Below are positions 63,934 through 64,000 of a stretch of 64,000 nt of DNA, in pieces. The position numbers were made by a program, and so were the translations under genes. The DNA is from Gillisia sp. UBA3175 (lineage in GTDB: Bacteria > Bacteroidota > Bacteroidia > Flavobacteriales > Flavobacteriaceae). Under the pieces are notes generated by a model that had not been told where the DNA came from, ran no database searches, and saw nothing but the letters and a program-made list of their open reading frames with translations. The stretch spans positions 62,001 through 126,000 of the forward strand of contig DEXV01000002.1 in assembly GCA_002364325.1 (NCBI GenBank), in the 5' to 3' direction. Numbering within the stretch: position 1 is the first letter of the stretch; each line of letters begins with the position of its first letter.

Positions 63934-64000
63934 TTAAGCTGCCTTTGCCAGATTAACTGTATTTGAAAGTTTTAAATTCAAATTAATGGACAAAGTTTTT
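63934..64000 (-). CDS. Possible C-terminal end of an upstream operon gene (cut by window)
   Basis: On the minus strand a frame is open from the window edge to TAA at 63936-63934, encoding 21 residues ending NTVNLAKAA. It stops eight bases before the NeuB-like start, the spacing seen inside this operon. It is too short to identify. Confidence 0.35.
   Translation of the reverse strand, partial: KTLSINLNLKLSNTVNLAKAA

Noticed and set aside
1..64000. CRISPR array, insertion sequence, integrase or prophage genes
   Set aside because: No regularly spaced direct repeats, transposase, integrase or phage structural genes were seen on either strand.

Overview
The window looks like a chromosome segment of a flavobacterium (phylum Bacteroidota, probably Flavobacteriaceae). 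The evidence is the AT-rich composition, several upstream regions matching the Bacteroidota promoter pattern TTG-N(about 20)-TAnnTTTG, lipoprotein signals followed by acidic residues, a fused aspartokinase/homoserine dehydrogenase in a thrABC operon, many PAS-rich histidine kinases, and a Wzi/Wza/Wzc surface-polysaccharide locus. No tRNA, rRNA, CRISPR array, insertion sequence or prophage is visible.

Layout. 1-8.4 kb: the end of an rRNA pseudouridine synthase, a CheB-CheR-PAS hybrid kinase with a response regulator, a secreted M3 dipeptidase, a small lipoprotein and two small genes. 8.4-12.6 kb: an orphan helical protein, then the proline operon proC-proB-proA closed by a strong terminator. 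12.8-20.4 kb: an M61 lipoprotein peptidase, a CPA2 cation/proton antiporter, a UbiB-family kinase and an S10 serine carboxypeptidase. 20.4-25.2 kb: thrA-thrB-thrC on the minus strand with a possible leader peptide. 25.4-30.7 kb: a SnoaL-like protein, an AAA/VWA pair, a PAP2 phosphatase and a membrane-anchored EEP-family enzyme. 30.7-37.2 kb: a four-gene phosphorelay operon made of a multi-PAS kinase, an Rcp1-type regulator, a receiver-PAS protein that has a DHp helix pair but no ATPase domain, and a last single-domain regulator.

37.6-64 kb is a surface glycan locus. Wzi, a PHP-type tyrosine phosphatase, the Wzc kinase and the Wza exporter form the export and control machinery. A PglF-PglE-PglD-PglC set plus a PglA-like glycosyltransferase should make and use a diacetamido-trideoxyhexose as the first lipid-linked sugar. 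A tight eight-gene minus-strand operon (59.0-50.1 kb) encodes an ABC flippase-like transporter, a KpsC/S-like protein, a GT2, a DRE-TIM aldolase fused to an extra domain, a CMP-sugar synthetase, a HAD phosphatase, a GT29 sialyltransferase-like enzyme and a GT4. A second minus-strand operon (63.9-60.8 kb, running off the window) encodes a NeuB-family synthase, a methyltransferase-like protein, a KdsC-like phosphatase and an SpsF-like cytidylyltransferase.

The most interesting feature is the coexistence of two different modules for making CMP-activated ulosonic acids. One is built on the usual PEP-dependent NeuB. The other has no NeuB but has a DRE-TIM aldolase fusion next to a phosphatase, a CMP-transferase and a sialyltransferase-like enzyme. 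This second module may make a previously uncharacterised acidic sugar; that is inference from gene content.
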